NCBI GenBank assembly: GCA_947501805.1
Contig: CANMXJ010000005.1
Span: 230,590-294,589 of the forward strand
Direction of reading: 5' to 3'
DNA: 64,000 nt
From: an uncultured Sulfitobacter sp.
GTDB lineage: Bacteria; Pseudomonadota; Alphaproteobacteria; Rhodobacterales; Rhodobacteraceae
The notes below the pieces were generated by a model. That model saw only the letters and a program-made list of their open reading frames with translations. It was not told the origin of the DNA and did not search any database. This document shows positions 54,723 through 63,257 of this stretch, piece by piece (positions within the stretch are counted from its first letter, which is position 1; each line of letters opens with the position of its first letter). Position numbers and translations under genes: made by a program.

Positions 54723-56507
54723 TTAGCGGCGGCGGGAATTGATGTCGGCGAGTACGGCGTTAATCCACGCAATATCGCGCTCCGCATTTGCCGCTTCATA
54801 TACGGCTTTTGCGTCTAACGCATGCTTGTGTGCGGCCGTTAGATGTTTGTGATTTCCTGTTTTGTCGAAATATTGCATCTCCAAATTCGACAGGCAGTGC
54901 TGGGTCTGCGCCCAAAGTACAGGAGTGCCTTCGTAGGAGCGCTCGCCTAGCGATCTGGAATAGGAGCGTGCCGCTTTGTCCAGCGCTTTGGTTCCCTGTT
55001 CTTGTAACCCAAGATACATGTACGCAGTACCAAGGTTGTACTGGGTCTGCGCCCAATCAAGTGGTACGCGGTTGCGTCGCCTAACCAGCAGCGCTTTGCG
55101 AAATTCGCATATGGCCTGATGGAGTCGTAACTTGTCATTATTGCGCGTTCCGATATCAATTAGCACGTGACCAATGTTGTTTTTTCCAAGTGCCCAATCA
55201 AGCGGGAACCTCTCGCGTGTCCACACCTTCAAAGTATCTTGGTATGAAGCTATGGCTTCTTCAAAATGTGTTGTGCCGGTTCCGCTTTCTGCAAGGGCAC
55301 TTAGCGCGTTACCAAGGTTGTTCTTTGCTGTTGCCCAGCCTATCGGATGGCGCTCAAATGTCATCACTGAAAGGGCGTTGCGATGCGCAACAACTGCTCT
55401 CTTGAGGTTTTCAGTATCCTTTTCCCTTTCTCCAAGGGCTTGAAGTGCAAGGCCAAGGTTGCTGTTTGTCAAAGCCCATTCCTGCGGATGTTTATCTTGC
55501 GTCAACTCTAGTAAAGCATCTTCAAACGCCTCTGCTGCGTACAGCAACAAGTCCCGAAATCCCACCAATTCACCGAGTGATTTTAGCGCATTACCAAGAT
55601 TAATGTGAGTTTCGGCCCAATGAAAAGGGGTCAATTTGCGTGGGCGGTAGTCGATCGCATTGTAGTAGACATTGACGGCTTCTTCGAGCGACTCGGCGTG
55701 TCCTTCCCGCTCGCCAAGTGTTTGCAAAGTGATGCCAATACCGTTTAGTGCCGTGCCCATTTCATTGTTTGTGGAAGCAAGACGTCTATTTTCGCGCGCA
55801 AGTTCTATGCCAACAAGAAGATCAAAACGAATTCCTTGATCCCGACCACGTTCAAACCACTCTACTCTTGTTGACCGAACCGCTTCAAATCGGTTGGTTG
55901 GCATTTGTAGCTCTATGTTCTCCACCAGCCGCTTCGCCGCCGCCGCCGGATCATTGCGCAAGCGGTCCTGCTGCACCCCCAACTCCAGCAGGGCGATTAC
56001 CCCCGCTTTCTGCTGTGCAATCGCGTCGTCAATCGCCGCACCAGCCCCCTCAACATCTGCCGCCGCGTTAAGTCGCAAGACTTCGGCCCGCACCGCCGCC
56101 ATGCCCGCATCGGTATTGTCCGGCAACGCCGCCCGCGCCGCCATGTCCCGCGCTGTCTGTAACGCGACCTGCAACCCTTTGTAGGCAGAGTTCAGATCGG
56201 TGGTGTCCCCTTCGGCATATTCTTTGGCGAGTGTGACCAGCAGCCCTTCGGCAATGCCAAAGTCACCTTCCTTGTCCACCGCTGACAAAAGCTGATCGAT
56301 GCGGCGGTCTTGCTCCGTCACTTCGTCGTCGACGTTCGGCTCTTCAGGATTGAGAAAGCGGTCGATCCACCCCTCATCCAGTTCAAGCGCCGCAATCAGC
56401 TTGCCCACAGTTGGCGGGCTGATGGAGCGTTTGCCTTTTTCAATGTCGGACAGAAAGGAAATGCCGCTGCTGCCGTTCATCTCGGCGGAGAGCTGTTTGA
56501 GCTCCAT
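54723..56507 (-). CDS. HTH-TPR regulator, N-terminus lost to a frameshift
   Basis: The open frame encodes 594 residues. Residues 1-45 are the second half of an XRE-type DNA-binding domain (MELKQLSAEMN...SFLSDIEKGKRSISPPTVGKL); residues about 230-590 are tetratricopeptide-like helices, with repeated W-A-x-x-x-N-N-L-G motifs spaced about 48 residues apart. The first helix of the DNA-binding domain is in another frame just upstream (see next entry), so a single base appears lost at 56508-56510. As sequenced, only the shortened protein can be made from the ATG at 56507, probably without DNA binding. The intact form would be a sensor-regulator with protein-interaction repeats. Confidence 0.75.
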   Translation of the reverse strand: MELKQLSAEMNGSSGISFLSDIEKGKRSISPPTVGKLIAALELDEGWIDRFLNPEEPNVDDEVTEQDRRIDQLLSAVDKEGDFGIAEGLLVTLAKEYAEGDTTDLNSAYKGLQVALQTARDMAARAALPDNTDAGMAAVRAEVLRLNAAADVEGAGAAIDDAIAQQKAGVIALLELGVQQDRLRNDPAAAAKRLVENIELQMPTNRFEAVRSTRVEWFERGRDQGIRFDLLVGIELARENRRLASTNNEMGTALNGIGITLQTLGEREGHAESLEEAVNVYYNAIDYRPRKLTPFHWAETHINLGNALKSLGELVGFRDLLLYAAEAFEDALLELTQDKHPQEWALTNSNLGLALQALGEREKDTENLKRAVVAHRNALSVMTFERHPIGWATAKNNLGNALSALAESGTGTTHFEEAIASYQDTLKVWTRERFPLDWALGKNNIGHVLIDIGTRNNDKLRLHQAICEFRKALLVRRRNRVPLDWAQTQYNLGTAYMYLGLQEQGTKALDKAARSYSRSLGERSYEGTPVLWAQTQHCLSNLEMQYFDKTGNHKHLTAAHKHALDAKAVYEAANAERDIAWINAVLADINSRRR

Positions 56508-56578
56508 CCCTTCAAGGATCGGGCGCGGCGCACGGCCTCACCAAACTCATCCAAAACGGCCTGTGCAGCTTTAGACAA
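56508..56578 (-). pseudogene. Out-of-frame start of the HTH-TPR gene
   Basis: From a TTG at 56578, directly after an in-frame TAG, the sequence reads SKAAQAVLDEFGEAVRRARSLKG, exactly the start expected for the XRE domain that continues as MELKQLSAEM in the main frame. Adding one G to the GGG at 56508-56510 would join them. It is therefore the detached 5' part of the gene at 54723-56507. Confidence 0.7.
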
Positions 56579-56709
56579 CTATCGAAAATCCAATCGCCAG
56601 AAAGGGATGAGCGTTTTGCTGCAACCTCAGCGGTATCATTCCATCATGGCTGTATGGGGTCAACAGGCCCCTGACTGGCCAGTCTTAACCAACTCAAGGA
56701 TTAAGACAC

Positions 56710-56904
56710 ATGATGACGACACTAACACTTGTTCTACCGGCACTGCTTTCATGGACGATGTCCGCACAAGGCAGCAACGTAACTTTCGCAGCGCTCTGCG
56801 CACTGGCCCTCTGCGGTGTCACCGTACGCTTGGTGGTGGTCCTGACCATCCTGCTGCACCTCTGTCTGGCTCTCGCCGGCGGCGGTGCTCCGGTCGCTTT
56901 CTGA
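56710..56904 (+). CDS. Possible small membrane protein
   Basis: A 64-residue hydrophobic reading with two possible membrane segments (about 3-13 and 25-52) and AAGGA nine bases before the ATG. No family is recognised. It is followed by a GC-rich hairpin (56914-56941) that could terminate it. The composition alone could produce such a reading by chance, so confidence is low. Confidence 0.35.
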   Translation: MMTTLTLVLPALLSWTMSAQGSNVTFAALCALALCGVTVRLVVVLTILLHLCLALAGGGAPVAF

Positions 56905-56913
56905 GCCGCTAGA

Positions 56914-56941
56914 GGGGCAGGGGGCAGCGCATTCCTGCCCC
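56914..56941 (+). terminator. GC-rich hairpin after the possible small gene
   Basis: GGGGCAGG (56914-56921) and CCTGCCCC (56934-56941) form an eight-pair stem with a 12-base loop. A short T-run (TTTAAATG) follows 10 bases later. It could end a short transcript; not certain. Confidence 0.4.
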
Positions 56942-57071
56942 TGCGCACGCCTTTAAATGTCACCGCCCTGGTGTACGGGGGGTGCACAAGGGGTGTACGC
57001 AAGGCACCCCTCTCAAAAACAGGCCAAAAACCCCCTTGCCCTCCCCAGACCTCACAGCTAAACGGGTCAAC

Positions 57072-57161
57072 GGAGACGTGGCCGAGTGGTCGAAGGCGCT
57101 CCCCTGCTAAGGGAGTAGGCCCGGAAGGGTCTCGAGGGTTCGAATCCCTTCGTCTCCGCCA
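57072..57161 (+). tRNA. tRNA-Ser (GCU anticodon)
   Basis: The acceptor stem GGAGACG pairs with CGTCTCC at the 3' end, followed by G and CCA (57159-57161). The anticodon loop CTGCTAA gives GCU, reading AGC/AGU serine codons. The long variable arm (GGCCCGGAAGGGTCTC) is typical of tRNA-Ser, and the T-arm is GGGTTCGAATCCC. Genes to the right of it look accessory, so it may be an integration site. Confidence 0.97.
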
Positions 57162-57665
57162 CTTTTCCAAATGTATTGTGTACAATCAAGTATTTACGGA
57201 ACGGTTGGCGTTTTGACCCCACATGTGAGCCCACATTTGAAACTGGCTTGCATGGGTCAATGCTGGACGGTGTTGGGCGATGGCTCATGGCATTGGGCAT
57301 GTTGGTTCCGGATAAAGCATTCGGTCAGTTGTCATGTTTCGGCCCATTACTGCCGTTGACCAGCGGGTCAAGATGTTGCGACGCGCCCCGTCAGAGCCGC
57401 CATTCGCTGCAAGTGCAAAATCTCGAACGGACGGAACTCACAGACTGCGGGACCTTGCAGACATTCAGTCCTAATCCTGCAACGTCTGCTCTAAGGGGGA
57501 TTTCTTTTTGGTGGAGCAACAGAAGACGTTGGTGAAACTAACCCGGAAGGGAAAAGATTCTCCTCGTCTAAATAAATGATACCCCTTGAAATTATCCAAG
57601 GATGTCGGCGCACTTAGGGTTAGGCTACAGTCGAACTAACCAGCATACATTTTGAATTGGGTTTT
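57162..57665. other. Spacer between tRNA-Ser and the first adenylate cyclase
   Basis: About 500 bases with no convincing gene. Positions 57376-57453 match a related segment at 59123-59200 (see repeat entry). It may be the scar of a lost integrase or decayed genes. Readings across it lack start sites and known domains. Confidence 0.5.
57376..57453 (+). repeat. Degenerate repeat, copy A
   Basis: This 78-base segment aligns with copy B (59123-59200) over its whole length with one compensating gap, sharing blocks such as CCCGTCAGA, GCAAAATC and TTCGC-GCAA. It lies in non-coding sequence to the left of the first cyclase gene. Confidence 0.5.
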
Positions 57666-58955
57666 ATGATGGGCGATCCAACAGCTTCGGCCAATAGAAA
57701 TCTCACCACCCATGCGAAACGCTTGTTCAGCCTCTATGCACTTGGGCGGTCGCATGATCTGCCCGCACCGCAACGCGACGCGGCATTTTTATGGGCAGCA
57801 ATTTTGCCGCTCGCCTGCGCGACGATATTTGGCTGGGCGGTGTTCTATTTTGTCTATGACGCCGCCTCCTTGTGGCCAGCGGCGGCATTTTGTGCAGGTT
57901 TTCAGATTACACTCATCATTCCGTGGATCGCACGGCGCAACCAACTTGCGGCAGAGGTGTTTGCAAGTGTGATGATCGTTGCCTTGTTCACACTGCTGAT
58001 GTGGATGTTTGGCGCAGCGTCGGATCTGAACTACGCCATCCTGTCCTTTGTGCTAATCTTGATGATGGAAATCGGCACACAGCGTCTTACCGCGATGCTT
58101 GTTTTTGTCACGCCATTGCTCGCCTTGTTCTGGGCGCTTCCGATTTGGTTCCCTGATCCACAACCCTTCACCAATGCAACGCCTTGGTTGTTGGAAACAA
58201 TCCAGTTTGCCAACCTAAGCAGCTTGATCTTGGTAACCCTGATGATGATCGTCGTTATCCTGCGTCGCGCTGAGGACGCAGAGATCGCCCTCGCATCGGA
58301 ATATGATCGTTCCGAAGCGCTGCTTGCCAATCTGGTACCTGAACAGATCGCGGCGCGCCTGAAAGAAAATCCCGGCGAAGTCATCGCCGATAAGAGCGCT
58401 GAGGTCACGATCCTCTTTGCCGACATTGTTGATTTTACTCCAAAGGCAGCGCGCATGGCACCGGAGGAGCTGGTAAGCTACCTGAACCGTATCTTTTCAG
58501 CCTTCGATGCCCTTACTGCCCATCATGGTCTGGAGAAGATCAAAACTATCGGTGATGCCTATATGGTTGCGGCAGGTATGCCGACGGCCCGCGAGGACCA
58601 TGCGCAAGCAGCAGCAGAGATGGCGTTGGATATGCTCGGCACCACCCGTAGGCTGAGCGCTGAGATGGGTGAGACAGTTGAAGTGCGGATTGGCCTCCAT
58701 ACTGGCTCTGCCGTCGGGGGCGTTATCGGCACGACCAAAGTGTTTTACGACGTCTGGGGGGATACAGTGAACACCGCTGCGCGTATGGAAAGTCATGGCG
58801 AGGCAGGTCACATTCAATTGACCTCCGAGGCGCGCACTGCATTGGGTAGCAGCTATACTTTCGCCCCACGCGGGAGAGTTGAGATCAAAGGCAAAGGCAA
58901 CGTTGAAACGTTCTGGCTGACGGGACGGTACATTAAATCACAAGACACTCTTTGA
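57666..58955 (+). CDS. Class III adenylate/guanylate cyclase with membrane domain
   Basis: A 429-residue protein with an N-terminal region of six membrane helices (about 40-200) and a C-terminal cyclase domain. The metal-binding aspartates are in FADIVDFT (near 250) and IKTIGDAYM (near 292). The adenine-specifying lysine in EKIKTIGD and DVWGDTVNTAARM suggest cAMP synthesis. The start could be 57666 or 57669; a TTG at 57657 is less likely. It faces the second cyclase (59250-60749) tail to tail. Confidence 0.85.
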   Translation: MMGDPTASANRNLTTHAKRLFSLYALGRSHDLPAPQRDAAFLWAAILPLACATIFGWAVFYFVYDAASLWPAAAFCAGFQITLIIPWIARRNQLAAEVFASVMIVALFTLLMWMFGAASDLNYAILSFVLILMMEIGTQRLTAMLVFVTPLLALFWALPIWFPDPQPFTNATPWLLETIQFANLSSLILVTLMMIVVILRRAEDAEIALASEYDRSEALLANLVPEQIAARLKENPGEVIADKSAEVTILFADIVDFTPKAARMAPEELVSYLNRIFSAFDALTAHHGLEKIKTIGDAYMVAAGMPTAREDHAQAAAEMALDMLGTTRRLSAEMGETVEVRIGLHTGSAVGGVIGTTKVFYDVWGDTVNTAARMESHGEAGHIQLTSEARTALGSSYTFAPRGRVEIKGKGNVETFWLTGRYIKSQDTL

Positions 58956-59249
58956 GATACAATCCGAGCTTCGATGCAGCAAAGCGGACTTTCGTCCCAA
59001 TTGCAGCATCAAGTAGTTAGGGCTCTCAGCCGCCATCAGATACGGCGCAGCATTTCCTCATCTTAGCCTCGGCGCGACGACACGAACGGCCTATTGCTGC
59101 CATTCACTCAGCAACGCTCATTCTGCGGTGCGGCCCGTCAGACCGGTCTTTCGCCGCAACCGCAAAATCAGTTGATGGGCGAATTCACACTTCGCGGACG
59201 AAGGTAGATTTCGCTGCGCCTTCGCCAATGGCTGCTTCTGTAGAGCGCT
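58956..59249. other. Spacer between the two cyclase genes
   Basis: This spacer separates the convergent 3' ends of the two cyclase genes and holds the second copy of the degenerate repeat (59123-59200). There is no gene-like reading and no obvious terminator of standard form. Confidence 0.4.
59123..59200 (+). repeat. Degenerate repeat, copy B
   Basis: A 78-base segment matching copy A at 57376-57453. The first 12 bases (CTGCGGTGCGGC) recur exactly in a third, shorter copy starting at 61100. Together these look like a diverged interspersed family. Confidence 0.5.
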
Positions 59250-60749
59250 TTAATCAGATACCCGCCCCTCTATGTCTTTCAGCGCCTCACGCAAAGCTGC
59301 CGCAGAGCGGTTTCTTTCCACTTCAGTCATCAAGCTCGTGTTCATCGACAAAGACAAATGAGGCTCACTTCGACGAAAGCCCTTTACCGTAGACCTTTTG
59401 CCCTCTGTAACGCTGCGGAGCATGTAGGGTCGGATGGGGCGGGAAAATCCTTTAACGGTCAGTGGTGCAACCTCGTCCGCGTTCACCCAATCTTTGACTA
59501 ACGCATACGTCTCGTTGGCAAGCAGGATACCACCCACCTCGGACGCGGTTTCCAGCCGAGCGGCGAGGTTCACCTCACTGCCGATAATCGTATAGTCCAT
59601 CCGCATGTCCGACCCAAAGTTGCCCACCGTACAATAGCCGGTGTTGATGCCGACACGCAGGTCGAAGGTGTCGTCCAATCCCAGTTCAAGCCATTCTTGT
59701 TTTAACTCAAACACCCGCTCTTGCATTGCAATCGCCATGCGCACGCAGGCCGCTGCATCTTCTTTTACACCCTTGGTTTCGGGGTCTCCGAAATAAACGA
59801 CAACTGCATCCCCTATGAACTTGTCGACAGTACCGCCATGAGCTTCGGCGATAGCTGACATTTCGGTCAGATAGCGGTTGAGCAATGCGGAGAGTTCTTC
59901 GCTTTCGAGCCTGTCCGTGATCTCAGTAAATCCAACTATGTCAGAAAAGAAGACAGTCAGCTTTTTTCGCTTGGCGGTGATTTCATCGGTCTGGTTGCCT
60001 GTCAGGATCGCATCAAAAAGCTGAGGCGATAGGTATTTCGCCAAGCGGTGCGACAAGAGTTCTTTTTCTTTGCTGCGTTGTGCTTCGGCTAACGTACTCT
60101 CAACCTGTTGTTGCACATTCACTTTGGTTTTCTGCCAATTTGCCAGTAAGCAGAAGATAGCGGTAACAGCTACCGTGCATGTGATAAGGACAGACAGCCA
60201 AATAGGTAAATGACCAAAAGCGGCGACAGCAAAGCCATTGGCGGCAACAACCGGCAAAGCGGTCACCAAACCGGCCATCGGTGAGGATGCAAAGGCAACC
60301 AAGCACGAAAATGCGAATGCCGTTGTGCCCATCAGGATGGTAATTGCAACGTCTGGACCAGCCTGTCTAAGCGCAAGCAGAGAAAAGATCACCCAAGCAA
60401 AGCTAGTGAAAAATGCACTGATGTTGATCGCGCGAATGCGCCGTTGACTTACTTCTTCAGGACGGGGTCGGTGGCGCAGACGCAGGTAACTGCGTAGTGA
60501 TAGGCTCTGCATAGCTGCTGTTAAGAAATATGCGACGAATGCGCCACTGGAGATAACCAACCTTGGATCAGCCAAAAAGAAAACGACTACTACGCAAATA
60601 TTCCCGACGATACTGGTTGGAATGAATTTCTGAACCTCAACCGTTTGCTGGATACGGATTTCGCGGTCGATCAGGGTTTGTTTTTCATCATCTATGATGG
60701 TGTCTTGGTCAACTGTGCCTTGGGCCAATATTCTTTGCATACTATACAT
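59250..60749 (-). CDS. Class III adenylate cyclase with CHASE-like membrane region
   Basis: A 499-residue protein with about six membrane helices (45-215), a linker helix (220-250) and a C-terminal cyclase domain. The metal aspartates are in FSDIVGFT (near 266) and DKFIGDAVV (near 310), and MDYTIIGSEVNLAARLE supplies the base-specifying aspartate. It is followed by an extra C-terminal tail of about 60 residues. GGAG precedes the ATG. It differs from the cyclase at 57666 in the membrane part, so the two likely sense different signals. Confidence 0.85.
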   Translation of the reverse strand: MYSMQRILAQGTVDQDTIIDDEKQTLIDREIRIQQTVEVQKFIPTSIVGNICVVVVFFLADPRLVISSGAFVAYFLTAAMQSLSLRSYLRLRHRPRPEEVSQRRIRAINISAFFTSFAWVIFSLLALRQAGPDVAITILMGTTAFAFSCLVAFASSPMAGLVTALPVVAANGFAVAAFGHLPIWLSVLITCTVAVTAIFCLLANWQKTKVNVQQQVESTLAEAQRSKEKELLSHRLAKYLSPQLFDAILTGNQTDEITAKRKKLTVFFSDIVGFTEITDRLESEELSALLNRYLTEMSAIAEAHGGTVDKFIGDAVVVYFGDPETKGVKEDAAACVRMAIAMQERVFELKQEWLELGLDDTFDLRVGINTGYCTVGNFGSDMRMDYTIIGSEVNLAARLETASEVGGILLANETYALVKDWVNADEVAPLTVKGFSRPIRPYMLRSVTEGKRSTVKGFRRSEPHLSLSMNTSLMTEVERNRSAAALREALKDIEGRVSD

Positions 60750-61443
60750 TCACTCCGCCAATGATTGTGAGAGTGGCAGGTTAGGTCCGTCTGAACTAGT
60801 CAAAATATGTTTGAAAACGTGAGCACCTTGCACTTGCGCCTTCAAGGAACGTGGCCGCAATAGAAGAAAACGGCAAAGGAAAAACTGCCAACACACTACT
60901 GAAACAGCTCGTTGAGTAGCCTTCAATAATTTCGGCCCGTTTTCACGTTCTCTTCGAAGCAGACCTTTGCCGAATTACATAAAATCGGTTAAAATGGGCT
61001 CTTCGCCGTCCTTAGATCAGTCGCGGCAAACTTTGCTAAGGGCGGACCGGTCGCTAACGAGGACGGCCCACAGCGGACATTGGCCCCCAAGTCAACATGC
61101 TGCGGTGCGGCTTCAACAAACCGGCTTTCAGCAATCGCTGCAATTGCTGACGCAGCATTACCTTGCATCTGCAGCAAAGCTTTACATGTCGTTGAAGTGA
61201 TCATTGAACCTCTTCAAAGGGCGTGGTTTCCACATCATCCCTTCGGCTCAGTCCAAAATCCGCGCTTTCCGCACCACCAGCACTAGAAATCACGCTCAAA
61301 CAGCGCGCCGGATGCCTAGACATTAGCATGGCGTGCCCAATAGGGTTGAAGGGTATGCACTTTTGCATTAGTGCAATAGAATTAGCGTTTTGCTCGGGGA
61401 ACGCCGGCTTATGGGTCCTGAGCCCAATAAAAAGTGATTTGTC
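60750..61443. other. Long spacer with repeat copy C and an inverted repeat
   Basis: Nearly 700 bases with no convincing gene. It contains the short repeat copy C (61100-61145) and the inverted repeat TTGCA-N4-TGCAA (61363-61376) about 70 bases before the next gene's start, which could be an operator or promoter element. Composition is close to that of the surrounding accessory region. Confidence 0.45.
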
Positions 61444-62808
61444 ATGACTGATATCCGCTACGGGGATTGCAGTACGGACGTCGAAAATCTGCAAAAACTC
61501 TTAAGACAAAAGTTCAATTTCAAAATCAAAGCCACCGGTGAAATGGATGATGAGACTGTTAAAGCGGTTGCTGATTTGAAGGGCAAACTGGGCATCAAAA
61601 ACAGCTCAAAAGACGTAAGTGCCGCGACGCTGTTCGCAATCGAGGATGCCGCGATCGAACGGACGGTGGTGGTGATGAATAAGAAAACCTATCACGTGAC
61701 TAAGGCCGAGCTTGCGCAGCTGAGGGCGAAGGCCAGTGTGCAAGCAACTGCGGTCATCCAGCCCTATGTGCAAATGGCGTCAGAAGTGCAGGGGCTTCAT
61801 GATGCGCATGACAAAGTGCGGTCTGCGAACTGGTTCTGGAGCAATGTTGTTGACTCTGTCACGGGCGCGACGTTCCCGAACAAAGCGCAGATGAAAGCGG
61901 CAGTCGCTGCAGCCACGTCAATGCAAAGGGACGCACAGGTCGGCAAGCTGGACCCTGCAACGCTTCCCGGCCGGTCCAAACCCATTCGTGATGCGATGGC
62001 TGCCATGAGTCAGTACCGTGACCATACATTCGGCGGTGGCGAAGCGTTTGTGAGGGAACTGACTGGAATCCAAAAGGGGGCCACACTGACGCTTTCAATG
62101 GCAATGGCTGTCTATACTGGCGGCGCATCCTGGGGTGTCCAAGTTGCGGGGGCGGCGGCCGCAGGGAGCTTTGATCAGGCTTTGACAGAGATCGGTAACA
62201 GCGCAACTTTCTCGACGCAGGCCCAGCACAATGCGGCAGTGGGTCGGGTGTTTGTCACTGCTGTGGCGTCGGGCACGGCGGGCATGATCATGAAGGGTGG
62301 CAAGCTGGGCGACTACATGGGTAAGGTCACCAAGGAAGCGATTGCCGCCGGAAAATCAGCTCTGCTGAAAACCTACATTCTCAAGGGGATCAACGGTGGT
62401 GGACAAAAGATGATCGAAGATGGCATCAATGGCATGCCGTCGTTGATGGACCCTAAAAAGAAATACGGGATGTCAGATTTCGTTGAAGCCGGAGCAAAGA
62501 GCTTTATTGAGGGTGCGGCGCTTGAAATGCTGGGGCCAGTGGCTGAAAAATATGGCAGCGGCGCGGGCAAACTGTTCACGAAGGCTAATTTTGCAACCTT
62601 GGGTGATGTTACCAATCTGGACAAGGCTGGCGAAACCTTGATCAAGGAGGCGATTGATAAGGTCGGCAAAGAGGTTGTGTTAGGTATCCTCGCCAAGATG
62701 AACTTCAGCAAGAAGAACGGGCCTGAATTTGACCCGAAAGTGCGAAAAGCGATTTTAGCGCACCCGAAAGTAAAGCAAGCGTTCAAGAAAGCGACCAAGA
62801 AAAAATAG
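61444..62808 (+). CDS. Putative effector-like protein with peptidoglycan-binding-like N-terminus
   Basis: A 454-residue protein of unusual composition. Residues 1-52 (YGDCSTDVENLQKLL...TGEMDDETVKAVADLK) fit the helical fold of the peptidoglycan-binding domain PF01471. A helical middle region follows, then two glycine/alanine-rich hydrophobic stretches (about 212-242 and 266-283) like those of membrane-inserting or toxin-translocation domains, and a lysine-rich C-terminus. There is no signal peptide, so secretion would need a dedicated system. No immunity gene is obvious next to it. I know no named family for the whole protein; a secreted or contact-dependent effector is one reading. Confidence 0.7.
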   Translation: MTDIRYGDCSTDVENLQKLLRQKFNFKIKATGEMDDETVKAVADLKGKLGIKNSSKDVSAATLFAIEDAAIERTVVVMNKKTYHVTKAELAQLRAKASVQATAVIQPYVQMASEVQGLHDAHDKVRSANWFWSNVVDSVTGATFPNKAQMKAAVAAATSMQRDAQVGKLDPATLPGRSKPIRDAMAAMSQYRDHTFGGGEAFVRELTGIQKGATLTLSMAMAVYTGGASWGVQVAGAAAAGSFDQALTEIGNSATFSTQAQHNAAVGRVFVTAVASGTAGMIMKGGKLGDYMGKVTKEAIAAGKSALLKTYILKGINGGGQKMIEDGINGMPSLMDPKKKYGMSDFVEAGAKSFIEGAALEMLGPVAEKYGSGAGKLFTKANFATLGDVTNLDKAGETLIKEAIDKVGKEVVLGILAKMNFSKKNGPEFDPKVRKAILAHPKVKQAFKKATKKK

Positions 62809-62823
62809 TGATCAAGAGGTGCT

Positions 62824-62991
62824 CAACTGGTGGATGACTTCGTAGATCATCGAACCGACGATGGCAGGGCGTTCAGGACACTCAGCATCTTAGACGAGCA
62901 CAGCCGAGAATGCCTTGCGATCCGGGTGAAGCGAAAGTTGAACTCTACCGAAGTCATTGATGCGCTTACTGACCTGTTCATCCTGCGAGGT
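62824..62991 (+). pseudogene. IS3-family transposase (OrfB) fragment
   Basis: From 62827 the reading LVDDFVDHRTDDGRAFRTL...KRKLNSTEVIDAL...LFILRG matches the first part of the integrase core of IS3/IS407-type OrfB, which normally continues with GxPxxIRSDNGPEF. It breaks after G at 62991, where another sequence starts. The rest of the element is missing, so this is a dead remnant. Confidence 0.8.
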
Positions 62992-62992
62992 T

Positions 62993-63243
62993 TGGACGGG
63001 AGATACTACGTGCCCAATCCCATCAACTTTCGGCTGCGCTGCGCCTGCTTTCCCGTCGCTTTTGAAGGGTATGAGCTCTGCCAAGGTTCTTTCATTACGG
63101 GCTTTGCTAACGAATGCTTTTGCGATTGTACTTTTGCCGAGTCCGTTGGATCCGAACATGATGTTAAGGCTTGCCTTTTTCACACAAATCTTTGCCGTGT
63201 CGATGCTGTTGCAGTCTTCGATGCTAATATCGTAGTCGACCAT
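62993..63243 (-). pseudogene. Truncated AAA ATPase (RloC/AAA_13-like) fragment
   Basis: An 83-residue start of a larger protein: MVDYDISIEDCNSIDTAKI, the P-loop GSNGLGKST (31-39) and a following helix. The pattern of a beta-strand, an early asparagine and GxNGxGKST resembles AAA_13 ATPases such as the RloC/PrrC anticodon nucleases used against phages. It is cut off at about 62992 by the transposase fragment, so the remainder is lost. Assignment to the defence group is a judgement from a short segment. Confidence 0.65.
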
Positions 63244-63257
63244 GACGCCCTCAAATT

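Noticed and set aside
56694..57185. Minus-strand reading running through tRNA-Ser
   Set aside because: It passes through the tRNA and low-complexity spacer and has no domain, so it is not a gene.
57176..57535. Plus-strand reading of 119 codons after tRNA-Ser
   Set aside because: No ribosome site or domain, and part of it lies in the degenerate repeat.
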